DNA from: Planctomycetota bacterium | GTDB lineage: Bacteria > Planctomycetota > UBA1135 > UBA2386 | Assembly: GCA_947455805.1 (NCBI GenBank) | Contig: CANGSN010000011.1 | Span: 1-16,997 of the forward strand | DNA length: 16,997 nucleotides | Reading direction: 5' to 3' | Shown: positions 1-6,979 of the stretch, piece after piece | Layout: every line of letters starts with the position of its first letter | Position numbering within the stretch: the stretch's first letter is position 1 | The notes under the pieces: generated by a model | Database searches by the model: none | The model's input: only the letters and a program-made list of their open reading frames with translations | Told to the model about the DNA's origin: nothing | Position numbers and translations under genes: made by a program

Positions 1-1
1 C

Positions 2-343
2 GCCCGCGCCTGCGTCGCCGCCGCCGCCGCGCACGGCGCCGCCTTGTTGGCGATCCCGGCCCCGGACACGCTGAAGCGCGCCCGCGCCGGCATGGTGGCG
101 ACGACCCTCGACCGCACCGACGTCTGGCTGGCGCAGACGCCGCAGGTCGTTCGCCGCGAACTGCTGGCCCGGGCCATGCAGCACGCGCAGACCACCGGCT
201 TCGAAGGCACCGACGACGTGTCGCTGGTCGAACACCTCGGCGAACCGGTCGCGATCGTGCCCGGCAGCCCGCACAACCTGAAGATCACGCGCCCCGAGGA
301 TCTGCCTCTGGCCGCCGCGATCCTGGCCTCCGCATCGGCATGA
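2..343 (+). CDS. ispD: 2-C-methyl-D-erythritol 4-phosphate cytidylyltransferase, C-terminal part
   Basis: IspD joins CTP and methylerythritol phosphate in the cytoplasmic MEP pathway to isopentenyl diphosphate. Only the last 113 or so codons are present, because the window starts inside the gene; the first full codon begins at base 2. The visible part matches the end of the family: a DTLKR segment, then DVWLAQTPQ (compare LWHALTPQ in E. coli), then the C-terminal signature NLKITRPEDLPLA. The stop TGA lies inside the sequence ATGA, so the next gene, ispF, starts one base before this gene's stop codon. Such overlap suggests translational coupling of the two pathway genes, which are adjacent or fused in many bacteria. 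The recognition rests on family knowledge plus directly visible motifs, and I see no sign of damage. Confidence 0.93.
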   Translation, partial: ARACVAAAAAHGAALLAIPAPDTLKRARAGMVATTLDRTDVWLAQTPQVVRRELLARAMQHAQTTGFEGTDDVSLVEHLGEPVAIVPGSPHNLKITRPEDLPLAAAILASASA

Positions 344-825
344 ACGACCTCCCCCGCATCGGCCTCGGCATCGACGTGCATCGCCTCGCCCCCGGCCGCC
401 CGTGCATGGTCGCCGGCGTGCGCTTCGACGCCGACGCCGGCCCGCTCGGCCACAGCGACGGCGACGCCGTGCTGCACGCCGCCTGCGACGCGGTGCTCGG
501 CGCCGCCGGCCTCGACGACCTCGGCACGCTGTTCTCGGACCGCGACCCGGCCAACAAGGACCGGCCCTCGAGCGAGTTCTGCCGCGCGACGATGCTGCAG
601 GTGCGCCAGCGCGGCCTGCGCGTGCTGTCGCTCGACTGCGTGCTGGAGACCGAGACGCCGAAGTTGAAACCGCGCCGCGCCGAGATGCGCAAGCACCTCG
701 CCGAGCTGTTCGAGTTGCCCGTCGACCGGGTCAACATCAAGGGCAAGACCGGCGAGAAGGTCGACGCGATCGGCCGCGGTGAAGCGATGCGCGCGACGGT
801 CGTCGCCCTACTGGGCCCCGCCTGA
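340..825 (+). CDS. ispF: 2-C-methyl-D-erythritol 2,4-cyclodiphosphate synthase
   Basis: IspF cyclises the CDP-methylerythritol phosphate intermediate, releasing CMP, in the MEP isoprenoid pathway. The 161-residue product has the usual family length. Metal ligands are visible as DVH at residues 12-14 (Asp12, His14) and His46 within the block GHSDGDAVLHAACDAVLGA. The family's LFSDRDPANKD segment and the C-terminal GKTGEKVDAIGRGEAMRA also match. The ATG overlaps the ispD stop (ATGA), and no Shine-Dalgarno sequence is visible upstream, consistent with coupled translation. The 3' end overlaps the convergent ABC transporter gene by 18 bp, and the stop codon lies in the loop of a small GC-rich inverted repeat (817-840). 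All key residues seem present, so it should be active. Confidence 0.97.
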   Translation: MNDLPRIGLGIDVHRLAPGRPCMVAGVRFDADAGPLGHSDGDAVLHAACDAVLGAAGLDDLGTLFSDRDPANKDRPSSEFCRATMLQVRQRGLRVLSLDCVLETETPKLKPRRAEMRKHLAELFELPVDRVNIKGKTGEKVDAIGRGEAMRATVVALLGPA

Positions 826-2799
826 CACCGACTCGGCGGGCGAGCCGCCGGCAGCCTGGCCATCGGCAGCCGGCCCATCCGGGGACGCTGGCGGCATCGT
901 GCCGCTGGCGTAGGCGTCGAACATGCGGCGGTAGACGCCGCTCTTGGCGAACAGCTGGTCGTGGGTACCGGTCTCGACCACGCGCCCCTTCTCGAGCACG
1001 ACGATCTGGTCGGCGCCGACGATCGTCGACAGGCGGTGCGCGATGACGATCGACGTGCGGCCCTTGCGCACCGCGTCGAGCGCCTTCTGCACCAGCCGCT
1101 CGTTCTCGGAGTCGAGCGCCGATGTCGCCTCGTCGAGGAACAGGATCGCCGGATCGCGCACGATCGCGCGCGCGATGGCGATGCGCTGCTGCTGGCCGCC
1201 GGACAGGTTGCCGCCGCGCTCGCCGACGATGGTCTCGTAGCCGAGCGGCAGCGACACGATGAACTCGTGGATGTTCGCCGCGCGCGCCGCCGCCTCGATC
1301 TCGGCCTGCGACGCGCCCGGCTTGCCGCACTCGATGTTGGCGCGGATCGTCGCGTTGAACAGGAAGGACTGCTGGCTGACCACCGCCGTGTGCGCGCGGT
1401 AGTCGGCGAGCTTGAGCTCGCGCAGGTCCTGGCCGTCGATGCGGATGCTGCCGTGCGTCGGCTCGTGGAAGCGCTGGATCAGGTCGACCGTGGTGGTCTT
1501 GCCGCTGCCCGACTCACCGACCAGCGCCACCGTCTTGCCCGCGGGAACGTGCAGGCTGAGGCCACGCAGCACCGGTTCGCCGCCGTACGAGAAGCCGACG
1601 TCCCGCAGCTCGATCTCGCCGCGCACCGTGGCAACCGATCGCCCGCCGGCCGCCGCCTGATCGACCGGCTCGTGCAGGATCTTCTCGATGCCCTGCAAGG
1701 CACCCGCCGACTCCATCAGCACGTGGTAGCTGCGCGTCAGGCGCTTCACGTGCTGGTAGGTCGTCGCCAACGGCATGATGACCAGCGCGACGTCGCTGAA
1801 GTTGATCTTCTCCTGCACCAGCACGACGTAGCCGAGCATCACCAGCAGCACCCCGAAACCGAGCTGGTAGCCGACGAACGTCTGCGCCATCGACCGCCCC
1901 TTCGCGCGCAGCATGTGTTGCGCGCGCTGCAGGAACGTCGCCGTCGTCGCCTCGAAGTCGCGCAGCATCGGCGCCTCGAGCTGGAACGCCTTCACCGTGC
2001 GGATGCCGTTCAGGATCTGGTTCAACGACTCGGTGGTCTCGCCCATCGCCTGCAGGCTCTTGCTGCTGCGCTTGCTGACGCGCTTGCCCTGGCGATACAG
2101 CGGGATCACCATCGCCGGCACCATCACCACGAGCACCAACAGCGCCTGCGGCACGTAGACGGCCAGGATGCCGATGTTGAACAGGATCATCAGCGGGTCG
2201 ACGACGACGTTGTCGCTGGCCAGCTCGAAGGAGCGCTGCATGACCTGCGTGTCGTTGGTCACCTTGCTGATCAGGTCGCCCATGCGCTGGCGGCCGAAGT
2301 AGCGCACCGGCAGGTGCAGGAAGTGGCGGGCCAGCTCGCCGCGCAGGTCGGCGACGATGCGGATCGCGAACAGGCGCGAGATCGTCTGCACGTAGTAGAT
2401 CGTCACCGCCCCCAGCAGACCGCAGACGATGGCGATCACGCCGCAGGCGACGACGACGTTCATGCCGGCGTGCTCACCCTCGAACGCGTAGCCGAAGGCC
2501 TGCGCCATGTCGCTCGCGAAGACACGCAGCCAGGCGTCGAACGACTCGCCGAGCTCTGCGACCCAGGCGAACATGCCGCGCGGGGTCTCCTCGACGGGTG
2601 GCGCATCCACCTTCGGTTCCTTCTTCGCCATCTCCTCCATCAGCGGCTTCACCAGCACGAACGGCAGCTTGGTGAACGCCGCCTCGAAGAAGCCGAAGAC
2701 GAGCATGGTCGCGACCATGCCCTTGTAGCGCCGGATCGCGGCCCAGAGCCGCTGCAACAGCGCCCGCATGCTGGCGCGCGAATCGGAGGGTTCCGTCAC
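808..2799 (-). CDS. ABC exporter, fused permease and ATPase (MsbA/lipid-flippase-like)
   Basis: A 663-residue half-transporter expected to work as a homodimer in the inner membrane, moving a lipid or another hydrophobic substrate. Membrane segments lie at about 27-48, 115-138, 200-245 and 305-355. The IVADLRGELARHFLHLP and GDLISKVTND segments are typical of the MsbA-type permease. The ATPase has Walker A GESGSGKT at 428-435, signature LSGGQ at 532-536, Walker B ILFLDE at 552-557 and the switch His588, so it looks catalytically intact. Two oddities are a long hydrophilic loop between the first two membrane helices (about 50-112) and a low-complexity tail of about 30 residues rich in Ala, Gly, Pro and Ser. 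The start is taken as GTG at 2799; an in-frame ATG at 2769 (residue 11) is the alternative, and neither has a clear ribosome site. The gene follows the 2906-4492 gene on the same strand after 106 bp. The substrate is unknown: msbA fits but so do other exporter families. Confidence 0.93.
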   Translation of the reverse strand: MTEPSDSRASMRALLQRLWAAIRRYKGMVATMLVFGFFEAAFTKLPFVLVKPLMEEMAKKEPKVDAPPVEETPRGMFAWVAELGESFDAWLRVFASDMAQAFGYAFEGEHAGMNVVVACGVIAIVCGLLGAVTIYYVQTISRLFAIRIVADLRGELARHFLHLPVRYFGRQRMGDLISKVTNDTQVMQRSFELASDNVVVDPLMILFNIGILAVYVPQALLVLVVMVPAMVIPLYRQGKRVSKRSSKSLQAMGETTESLNQILNGIRTVKAFQLEAPMLRDFEATTATFLQRAQHMLRAKGRSMAQTFVGYQLGFGVLLVMLGYVVLVQEKINFSDVALVIMPLATTYQHVKRLTRSYHVLMESAGALQGIEKILHEPVDQAAAGGRSVATVRGEIELRDVGFSYGGEPVLRGLSLHVPAGKTVALVGESGSGKTTTVDLIQRFHEPTHGSIRIDGQDLRELKLADYRAHTAVVSQQSFLFNATIRANIECGKPGASQAEIEAAARAANIHEFIVSLPLGYETIVGERGGNLSGGQQQRIAIARAIVRDPAILFLDEATSALDSENERLVQKALDAVRKGRTSIVIAHRLSTIVGADQIVVLEKGRVVETGTHDQLFAKSGVYRRMFDAYASGTMPPASPDGPAADGQAAGGSPAESVSGGAQ
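817..840. terminator. Possible bidirectional hairpin at the ispF / ABC exporter convergence
   Basis: CCCGCC at 817-822 pairs with GGCGGG at 835-840 across a 12-nt loop that contains the ispF stop codon. It lies where two convergent genes end. There is no T-run on either side, so classical intrinsic termination is uncertain. Confidence 0.3.
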
Positions 2800-2837
2800 A
2801 GGCCCGCCATGCTAGAGCACGGGGGCCGAGGAACCGA

Positions 2838-2857
2838 GCCTGCACCCTCGGGCAGGC
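2838..2857 (-). terminator. Small hairpin between the two minus-strand genes
   Basis: GCCTGC at 2838-2843 and GCAGGC at 2852-2857 form a 6-bp stem with an 8-nt loop. It lies in the 106-bp gap downstream of the 2906-4492 gene and upstream of the ABC exporter. No T-run follows on the minus strand. It may attenuate or terminate transcription, but the evidence is weak. Confidence 0.22.
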
Positions 2858-2905
2858 AGCGCGTCCTCTCAGGCGAGCTTCGCTAGCCGGGGACGCGCGG
2901 CAGCA

Positions 2906-4492
2906 TCACTCGAACTTGGCGCGGCCGACGACCTCGCGGGCCCAGTCGAGGAAGCGCACGGTGAGGAAGTCCTCGCGGACCAGCTCGCGCTCGCGCTCGT
3001 TCTTGACGTCGATCTTGCGACGCGCCGGCGTGCGCGTGTTGACGCGCGCGATGAACCAGCCGTCCGGGCCCTGGATCGGACCGATCGTCTTGCCGACCTC
3101 GGCCTCGAAGAACAGGAACTCGGCCAGCGAGAAGCCGTCGAGCAGCTGGGTGAACTCGCTCTCGCGCAGCTGCTGGCGCAGCTGGTTCAGCGGCAGCAGG
3201 CCGAGGCGCCCCTTCTTCTCGTCGTTGGCGAAGAACTCGCGGTGCTGGTCGATCGCCTGGTCGAAGGTGATCGCCTTCTTCTCGAGCGCCGCGAACGCCG
3301 CCTCGCAGCGGGTCTTGGCCGCGGCCATGCCGTCCGGCTCCCAGGCGCCGCTCTTCGGGTTGCGCGCCTGGAACGGCAGCAGCGACACGTCGACCTGGCC
3401 GTCGGCGAAGAAGGCGCTGCGCTTGTCGGCGTGCGCCTGCAGCACCTCGTCCGTCATCTCCGGCTTGATCAGATCGCCGTAGGACGAGATCAGGCGCCAG
3501 CGCGCACGGAAGGCCTCGAGGCACGGGTAGCCCTTGAAGCGGGTGGCGATGACCTCGACCGTGAACGGCGTCGAGTCGTAGGGCTGGCGGTACTCGTCGT
3601 AGCGCTTCTGGAACTCCTCGTCGCCGATGTACTTGCCCTTCGACTGCAGCTCCTGGCGCAGCGCCTCGCGCACCGCGACTTCCTGCAGCGCGCGCTCGAG
3701 GTCCTGCACGAACAGGCCCTTCTTGACGAACTCGAAGGCCTCGACCGTGCTCCACTCGAAGTCGTTGACGCGCAGCACGACCTCGGCCGGCAGCCCGTTC
3801 GACGCGTACTTGATGTCGCTCCAGGTGCGCAGACCCTTCTGCACGAACTGGCGCATCATGTTGATCCAGAAGTCGGGCAGCTTCTTCGGGTTGCCCTTCT
3901 CGTCGACGCCTTCCGACGCCTTCTCGAGCTGCTCCATGAACTTCTGGCCCTGATCGCTGTTGGTCTGGGCCTTGATCGCCTCCTTGGTGATCTCGGGCCA
4001 GTCCTTCGGCGCACCGGGGAAGAACACGCGGTCGAACAGGATCGCCTGCTTGCGCTGCTCGAGGAACGTCTCCTTGTTCAGGCCGTACTGCGAGCGCACG
4101 ACCTCCCAGAAGTCGACGCCGGGGTTCTTGGTCTCGAAGTCGCCCTTCAGTGGCGCCAGCTGGTCCATGACGTCGGCGTCGGTGACCAGGAAGTCCTCGG
4201 CCTTGCGACGGCCCGACTCGACCTGCTTCTTGACCTCCTCGAGGATGAAGAAGTCGGCGACCTTGGCCTCGACCAGCTTGCCGCCGGCGAGGTAGACCGC
4301 CTCGCGCATCACCTCGCGGCCGTCGAGCGCCTTGCCGTTGACCTTGAGCTCGGAGAGGAGCTTGGCGCGCTCCTGGATCAGTGTCTCCTGCAGTTTCGCC
4401 ACCTCGCGCCGCAGCACGGCGGGGTCTTGGGCGACGAGCGGAGAGGCGACGACGGCGGCCACGACAGTGGCCAGGACGGAGGCGCGGAGCAT
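2906..4492 (-). CDS. Secreted protein with parvulin/SurA-like features (putative peptidyl-prolyl isomerase)
   Basis: A 528-residue exported protein. The start is placed at the ATG at 4492 because it yields a clean signal peptide (ASVLATVVAAVVASPLVA, cut before QD); the frame stays open upstream but reads like non-coding sequence. The mature part is rich in charged helices. Near the C-terminus, VGKTIGPIQGPDGWFIARV (residues about 466-484) resembles the end of a parvulin rotamase domain, where a 'Gxxxgpvxxx-GWxixkv' pattern is usual. The N-terminal segment about 40-150 (AEDFLVTDADVMDQL, then FWEVVRSQYGLNKETFLEQ) resembles the helical chaperone part of SurA-like proteins. I infer a periplasmic folding factor, but the middle is divergent and the isomerase domain may be degenerate. 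A GCTAGACT octamer 31 bp upstream of the ATG could be its -10 region. It lies divergent to an operon that encodes a chaperone-like lipoprotein. Confidence 0.6.
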   Translation of the reverse strand: MLRASVLATVVAAVVASPLVAQDPAVLRREVAKLQETLIQERAKLLSELKVNGKALDGREVMREAVYLAGGKLVEAKVADFFILEEVKKQVESGRRKAEDFLVTDADVMDQLAPLKGDFETKNPGVDFWEVVRSQYGLNKETFLEQRKQAILFDRVFFPGAPKDWPEITKEAIKAQTNSDQGQKFMEQLEKASEGVDEKGNPKKLPDFWINMMRQFVQKGLRTWSDIKYASNGLPAEVVLRVNDFEWSTVEAFEFVKKGLFVQDLERALQEVAVREALRQELQSKGKYIGDEEFQKRYDEYRQPYDSTPFTVEVIATRFKGYPCLEAFRARWRLISSYGDLIKPEMTDEVLQAHADKRSAFFADGQVDVSLLPFQARNPKSGAWEPDGMAAAKTRCEAAFAALEKKAITFDQAIDQHREFFANDEKKGRLGLLPLNQLRQQLRESEFTQLLDGFSLAEFLFFEAEVGKTIGPIQGPDGWFIARVNTRTPARRKIDVKNERERELVREDFLTVRFLDWAREVVGRAKFE

Positions 4493-4523
4493 CGGTGGAT
4501 CAGGTTCGAGGAAAGGGGCGGGG

Positions 4524-4531
4524 AGTCTAGC
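4524..4531 (-). promoter_or_regulatory. GCTAGACT octamer, possible -10 element of the parvulin-like gene
   Basis: On the minus strand the sequence GCTAGACT ends 31 bp before the ATG at 4492. TAGACT would serve as a -10 hexamer, although no good -35 hexamer is seen at the usual spacing. The same octamer lies upstream of the FG-GAP gene at 11008-11015. The promoter role is inferred from position only. Confidence 0.3.
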
Positions 4532-4650
4532 AGTCGGCGGCCGCGAAACGAGGCGGCCTGGGGATTCCTCCCACAATCCGCAAGGCCGCACCGATGAGGC
4601 ATCGCCGCTGGACCGGCAGCGCGGCCGAAGACAAGAACGATGGCCGGCAC

Positions 4651-4679
4651 CTGACCCGCAACCAACCGCCCCGTAGCAT
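4651..4679 (+). promoter_or_regulatory. Possible sigma70-type promoter of the 4693-8248 operon
   Basis: CTGACC (4651-4656) and TAGCAT (4674-4679) each match the sigma70 consensus at four of six positions, with a 17-bp spacer. The ATG at 4693 follows after 13 bp, so the transcript leader would be very short or absent. The divergent region also holds an inverted repeat (GCGGCCT at 4553-4559, AGGCCGC at 4583-4589). This is a by-eye match only. Confidence 0.28.
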
Positions 4680-4692
4680 CGCTGGGCCGACG

Positions 4693-5376
4693 ATGAGCTA
4701 CGACCTGCGCACGATCGCCTTCGCGGCGGAGATCCTCTACCCGCCGCAGCAGTTGCGCGCCGACCTCGTGCAAGGCGTGCACAACACGCTCTACCGGCAG
4801 CCCGCGATCGGCTACCAGAACTTCCAGGTGGCGCCCGACGGCATCCACCTGAGCAACCTGCCGCTGGCCCCCGGCCAGATCTCGTCGGCGACCTTCGCCT
4901 GGGACCGCCTGGCGCTTCGCGAAGAGCTGCGCGGCGGCTCGGTCGAGGACTTCGCCACCCGCGTCGTCAACGTCACCCAGACGGCCTTCCAGGCTCTGTC
5001 GATCCCGACCACGCTGATGCAGCAGTTCGTCGTGCGCTCGCTGATCGCGCCGCGGCACTTCCGCGACGGCCGCGAGTTCCTCGGCAAGCGCCTGGTCGCC
5101 CCTGGCACCGAAGCCTGGCAGAGCTTCGGCCGCCCGCTGCACTCGCTCGGCGTCCGGCTGGTGTTCCCGCCGCAGCCGGAGGAACGCTCGACCTTCCAGG
5201 TGCGCGTCGAGACGTGGCCGCAGGACCCACGCTCCTTGTGGCTCGAGAACACGGGTAGCTTTCCGGCGCCGACCGCCGCGGCGAACGCCCCCCAGTTGGC
5301 CGACCTGCTGTTCCGCACGTACCGTTGGTTGAGCGGACCCGTCTGCGACTTCCTCAGCGCCCTCGACACGCCGTGA
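4693..5376 (+). CDS. Hypothetical cytoplasmic protein, first gene of envelope operon
   Basis: A 227-residue protein I do not recognise. The start is taken at the ATG at 4693 (MSYDLRTIAFAAEILYPP); the frame is open for 33 more codons upstream, but that part is Arg-rich and unlike the rest. There is no signal peptide and no clear membrane helix, so it is probably cytoplasmic. Visible features are an N-terminal segment LYPPQQLRADLVQGVHNTLY, a central VTQTAFQALSIPTTLMQQ helix, and a C-terminal part with alternating hydrophobic residues (SLGVRLVFPP, FQVRVETWPQDP) that looks like beta strands. The layout is loosely that of a small alpha/beta domain. Its stop overlaps the next gene's start as TGATG, so it should be made together with the lipoprotein at 5376. 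No function is proposed. Confidence 0.78.
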   Translation: MSYDLRTIAFAAEILYPPQQLRADLVQGVHNTLYRQPAIGYQNFQVAPDGIHLSNLPLAPGQISSATFAWDRLALREELRGGSVEDFATRVVNVTQTAFQALSIPTTLMQQFVVRSLIAPRHFRDGREFLGKRLVAPGTEAWQSFGRPLHSLGVRLVFPPQPEERSTFQVRVETWPQDPRSLWLENTGSFPAPTAAANAPQLADLLFRTYRWLSGPVCDFLSALDTP

Positions 5377-6047
5377 TGCCGATGCCCTACCGCCTGCCGC
5401 TGTCCGTCGCCCTGCTCGCGGCGCTCGCCGCCGGTTGCAGCGACAAGACCCCGCCCGAACACCGGCTGCTGGTGCTCGACGGCATCGAGGTCCGCCTCGA
5501 CGAGGTCGAACCCTACGTGCGCTTCCTCGACGAGTCGGTGCCCGAAGGTGGGCGCAAGACCAAGGTGCAGCGCGTGCTCGAGGAGCAGATCCTGCCGCTG
5601 AAGCTGGCGCAGCGCGCGTTCCCCGCCGAACGCAAGCTGCTGCGCGAACGCGCCGAGCTGCTGCGCAGCGTCTCCACCAACGCCTACGAGCTCGAACAGA
5701 ACGCCGCCGCGATCAAGGACAAGCGCCGCGCCAAGTTCCCGCGCCTGCACGCGAAGCTGCCGGTGGCGATGTTCCTGTTCCAGCTCGAGAACCTCGGCAG
5801 CGTCAGCGCGACGATCGAACTGCCCGAAGGCTTCGCCGTCGTCGGCAGCTTCGACGCCAAACAGCACCAGCTGGCGCTCGAGGACTCGGTCGACGCGCTC
5901 GAGGTCGCCTTCTTCACGCACCTCGGCAAGGACTGGCGCGCATGGCTGCAGGCCGAGCAGGCCCGCGTCGCCGACAAGCTGACGTTCGTCCACCCCGACT
6001 ACCGGTTCGCGCTGCCGAGCTGGATCCACCCCCCGAAACAGCCGTGA
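5376..6047 (+). CDS. Lipoprotein, possibly SurA/PrsA-related chaperone
   Basis: A 223-residue predicted lipoprotein. The start at 5376 overlaps the previous stop (TGATG); a second in-frame ATG at 5382 would also work. The signal ends in ALAAGC with lipid-bearing Cys21 followed by Ser-Asp, so it probably reaches the outer membrane. The first mature segment, LLVLDGIEVRLDEVEPYVRF, resembles the 'VNGxxItxxev' opening of SurA/PrsA-like chaperones, and LGSVSATIELPEGFAVVGSF later resembles the end of a parvulin domain. A full rotamase domain is not evident, so it may be a chaperone-only or degenerate relative. Its length is short for PrsA. It lies divergent to another parvulin-like gene and is translationally coupled on both sides (GTGA to the next gene). 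The lipoprotein call is firm; the chaperone call is weak inference. Confidence 0.8.
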   Translation: MPMPYRLPLSVALLAALAAGCSDKTPPEHRLLVLDGIEVRLDEVEPYVRFLDESVPEGGRKTKVQRVLEEQILPLKLAQRAFPAERKLLRERAELLRSVSTNAYELEQNAAAIKDKRRAKFPRLHAKLPVAMFLFQLENLGSVSATIELPEGFAVVGSFDAKQHQLALEDSVDALEVAFFTHLGKDWRAWLQAEQARVADKLTFVHPDYRFALPSWIHPPKQP

Positions 6048-6913
6048 GCCCCTCCTCGCTGTCGTCGCGCGCGCTGCTGCTGGCCGCGCTGTTCCTGGCC
6101 GCTGCGACCCCTGCCCAGGACCCGAAGGCCCCGGCGGCCACGCCGGCGAAGGTCCAGAAGCTGGCCGACTGGCCGAAGCCCGACGAAGCCGCGACCAAGA
6201 CCCTGACCGCGATCGTCGGCCAGTTCGCCAAGCCCGAAGCGACGCTGCACGAGCCTGCGCACAAGAAGCTGGTCGGCGCCGGCGACCCGGCCGCGCCGAT
6301 CGTCATGAACGCGGTCAACGACCGCACGCCGGAGATCAACGTCAAGCTGTTCGCCGTGCTCGACGAACTGCTGCAGCCGCGCCACGGCGCGCTGCTCGCG
6401 CGCGAGGTCAAGAAGCCGAAGGTCGAACTGCGGCGCTACCTGACGCTGCGCATGCTGAAGTTCCACGACGCCGAGCTGCTGCCGACGCTGACCGAGTTGC
6501 GCAAGGACAAGGACGCGCTGACCGCGTTCTACGCGTCGCTGGCGGCGCTGTCGCTGCAGCAGAAGGACGCCGTCGCCCCGGTCGCCGAATACACGAAGAC
6601 GCACTGGAGCGAAGTCGGCGCGCTGGTCGCCGAAGTGCTGCCGGCGGCGCGCTCGGCCGAGGCCGGTACCTGGGTGCTGGAGGCGATCGCCAAGGCCAAC
6701 GCCGCCGACCAGATGGCCGGCCTGCGCCTGCTGCGCTACCTGATGGTGAAGGAGCAGGCCAGTACGCTGAAGACCTACCTGAACTCGCCCGACCACACGG
6801 TGAAGCGCGAGGCGATCAACGCCGCGCGCGTGCTGCACGGCGAGCCGCCGATCGAGAACCTGCCGGTGTTCCAGGTGGTGAAGCACCAGCAGGAGTGGCT
6901 GCAGAAGCTGTAG
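6044..6913 (+). CDS. Secreted HEAT-like helical-repeat protein
   Basis: A 289-residue exported protein. The GTG at 6044 is chosen because it overlaps the lipoprotein stop (GTGA) and opens directly into a signal peptide (ALLLAALFLAAATPA, cut before QD). The frame stays open far upstream, but there it is the shadow of the lipoprotein gene. After a Lys/Pro/Ala-rich linker, residues about 50-280 are nearly all helical with repeated patterns such as GAGDPAAPIVMNAVNDRTPE and DAELLPTLTELRKDKDALTA, typical of HEAT-like alpha-solenoids that act as protein-binding scaffolds. No catalytic motif is visible. Within the operon it could hold or recruit other envelope proteins. The partner is unknown, and individual repeats are too divergent to count with confidence. 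Confidence 0.82.
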   Translation: MSPSSLSSRALLLAALFLAAATPAQDPKAPAATPAKVQKLADWPKPDEAATKTLTAIVGQFAKPEATLHEPAHKKLVGAGDPAAPIVMNAVNDRTPEINVKLFAVLDELLQPRHGALLAREVKKPKVELRRYLTLRMLKFHDAELLPTLTELRKDKDALTAFYASLAALSLQQKDAVAPVAEYTKTHWSEVGALVAEVLPAARSAEAGTWVLEAIAKANAADQMAGLRLLRYLMVKEQASTLKTYLNSPDHTVKREAINAARVLHGEPPIENLPVFQVVKHQQEWLQKL

Positions 6914-6979
6914 CCGCCGCCCCGAGCGATCGAACCCGCGACGCCGAACCCCTCACGGCCCCAGGCCGTTCTCCGCGCC

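Noticed and set aside
961..2886. Plus-strand open frame of about 640 codons over the ABC exporter
   Set aside because: It is antisense to a gene with intact ATPase motifs; the product is His/Arg/Leu-rich with no domain.
4553..4589. Seven-base inverted repeat with a 23-nt loop in the divergent region at 4493-4692
   Set aside because: The arms are short and the loop is long; I could not separate it from chance pairing in GC-rich DNA, so it is only mentioned with the promoter entry.
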